Below the pieces are notes generated by a model. The model ran no database searches. It was given only the letters and a program-made list of their open reading frames with translations, and was not told where the DNA came from. The translations under genes were made by a program, and so were the position numbers. From assembly GCA_009268125.1 (NCBI GenBank), contig WBOU01000015.1, forward strand, positions 112,302-176,301: a DNA stretch of 64,000 nucleotides. The letters are read 5' to 3'. The DNA comes from Chloroflexia bacterium SDU3-3 (GTDB lineage: Bacteria; Chloroflexota; Chloroflexia; Chloroflexales; Roseiflexaceae). Positions 63,216 through 64,000 of the stretch are shown piece by piece; the stretch's first letter is position 1, and every line of letters starts with the position of its first letter.

Positions 63216-64000
63216 GTGCCGCTGGCCAGCTACACCTACGACCCGGTAGGGCGGCCCGCCACGGTGCAGCGCGCCAACGGCACGCAGACCACCTACGGCT
63301 TCGACGGGGCCGACCGGCTGCGCACGCTGACGACCACGCAGACCAGCACCAACGTGACGCTGGCCAGCTTCGGCTACACGGTCAATGCGCTGGGCCAGCG
63401 CACCCAGGTGCGCGAGACCCTGCCCGACCACAGCCGCACGATCGCCTATGCCTACGACGGCCTGGGCCGCCTGACCGGCGCGGACGCGAGCACCGGGACC
63501 GACTACACCTACCGCTACGACGTGGTGGGCAACCGCACCGAGGGCGGCAAGACCTACAACGCGGCCAACCAGGTCGATGGCTGGACCTACGACCTGAAGG
63601 GCCGCCTGACCAGCGACGGCACCACCACCTACGGCTACGACAACCTCGACCGCGTGATCGCGCTGAACGGCGTGACACAGCGGTACAACGGCGACGGCGT
63701 GCTGATGCAGAGCGGGACGATCACCTACACGCAGGACGTGGCGCTGGCGCTGCCGCAGGTCATCCAGACGCTGGGGACGGACTATATCTACGGCGCGGAC
63801 CGCCTCGCGGAGGTGAGCAAGACGGCCCGCACGTGGTACGCAACCGATGCGCTGGGCAGCGTGCGCCTGACCACGAGCGATACCGGCGCGGCGCTGAGCA
63901 GCATTGACTACGACCCATGGGGCCAGGTGGAGCGCGGCGCGGTCGCCCGCTTTGGCTTCACGGGCGAGCTCCAGCAGGGCAGCAGCGTGCACCTGCGCGC
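63216..64000 (+). CDS. Orphan RHS core fragment (cassette D, cut by window end)
   Basis: From GTG 63216 the frame matches cassette A almost residue for residue: PLASYTYDPVGRPATVQ, TTYGFDGADRLRTLTT, YRYDVVGNRTEGG and GADRLAEVSKTARTWYATDALGSVRL, up to QQGSSVHLR at the window edge. Homology begins at 63219, directly at the end of the recombinase fragment. The tip and its immunity gene lie beyond the window. The high identity to cassette A shows recent duplication or ongoing gene conversion of the core. Confidence 0.88.
   Translation, partial: MPLASYTYDPVGRPATVQRANGTQTTYGFDGADRLRTLTTTQTSTNVTLASFGYTVNALGQRTQVRETLPDHSRTIAYAYDGLGRLTGADASTGTDYTYRYDVVGNRTEGGKTYNAANQVDGWTYDLKGRLTSDGTTTYGYDNLDRVIALNGVTQRYNGDGVLMQSGTITYTQDVALALPQVIQTLGTDYIYGADRLAEVSKTARTWYATDALGSVRLTTSDTGAALSSIDYDPWGQVERGAVARFGFTGELQQGSSVHLR

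Overview
The window is a GC-rich chromosomal segment that looks like a member of the Chloroflexota, class Chloroflexia. The evidence is the alternative complex III subunits ActE and ActF at the left edge, the large MalT-type and XRE/NB-ARC STAND regulators with many TPR-like repeats, and secreted proteins with Thr/Pro linkers. No rRNA or tRNA gene and no CRISPR array was found, so the genus cannot be set from this sequence alone.

Layout. 1-2.2 kb: the end of the alternative complex III operon, then a MIP18/DUF59 protein. 2.3-12.5 kb: short housekeeping genes on both strands (dual-specificity phosphatase, EEP nuclease/phosphatase, HIT protein, SGNH hydrolase, three GNAT acetyltransferases, NfsA-like nitroreductase) and a guanidinium exporter gene behind a two-hairpin guanidine-II riboswitch. 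12.8-18.4 kb: secreted alpha-amylase with a LacI-like operator on its promoter, an ArsR-DUF2087 regulator, a diverged EF-Tu, and a lone receiver protein. 18.6-24.6 kb: two PfkB sugar kinases and a methionine/D-methionine-type ABC importer (metQ, metN, metI). 25-35.5 kb: a MalT-like LuxR regulator followed by an HlyD adaptor, two ABC-2 permeases and two ATPases, forming an exporter of the YbhGFSR type. 36-45.6 kb: an XRE-NB-ARC regulator, a secreted protein with repeated Cys-Cys-Trp modules, a helical-bundle protein, a D-2-hydroxyacid dehydrogenase and an alpha/beta hydrolase. 45.7-52.2 kb: a secreted proteinase-K-like subtilase under a consensus promoter, a LacI regulator, a repeat-rich 1 kb spacer and a large secreted discoidin/beta-helix protein. 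52.5-54.4 kb: a metacaspase-like protease carrying an EF-hand loop and two Tudor-like domains, then a methyltransferase.

54.7-64.0 kb is the most unusual part. It is an array of orphan RHS toxin-immunity cassettes. Each has a GC-rich, 5'-truncated RHS core fragment, an AT-richer toxin tip (AHH nuclease, a probable RNase-like tip, a papain/DUF7689-like tip) and an immunity gene. Two cassette boundaries carry nearly identical C-terminal fragments of a tyrosine recombinase on the opposite strand. To the left lie an orphan colicin-type immunity gene and an intact/decayed pair of small AT-rich genes.

The intergenic DNA is rich in repeats: a dispersed repeat of about 100 bp in four copies, GGGCGGG hairpins, 104-bp tandem units with perfect 20-bp palindromes, and three short tandem arrays with 21-bp or 42-bp periods, each upstream of a plus-strand gene.
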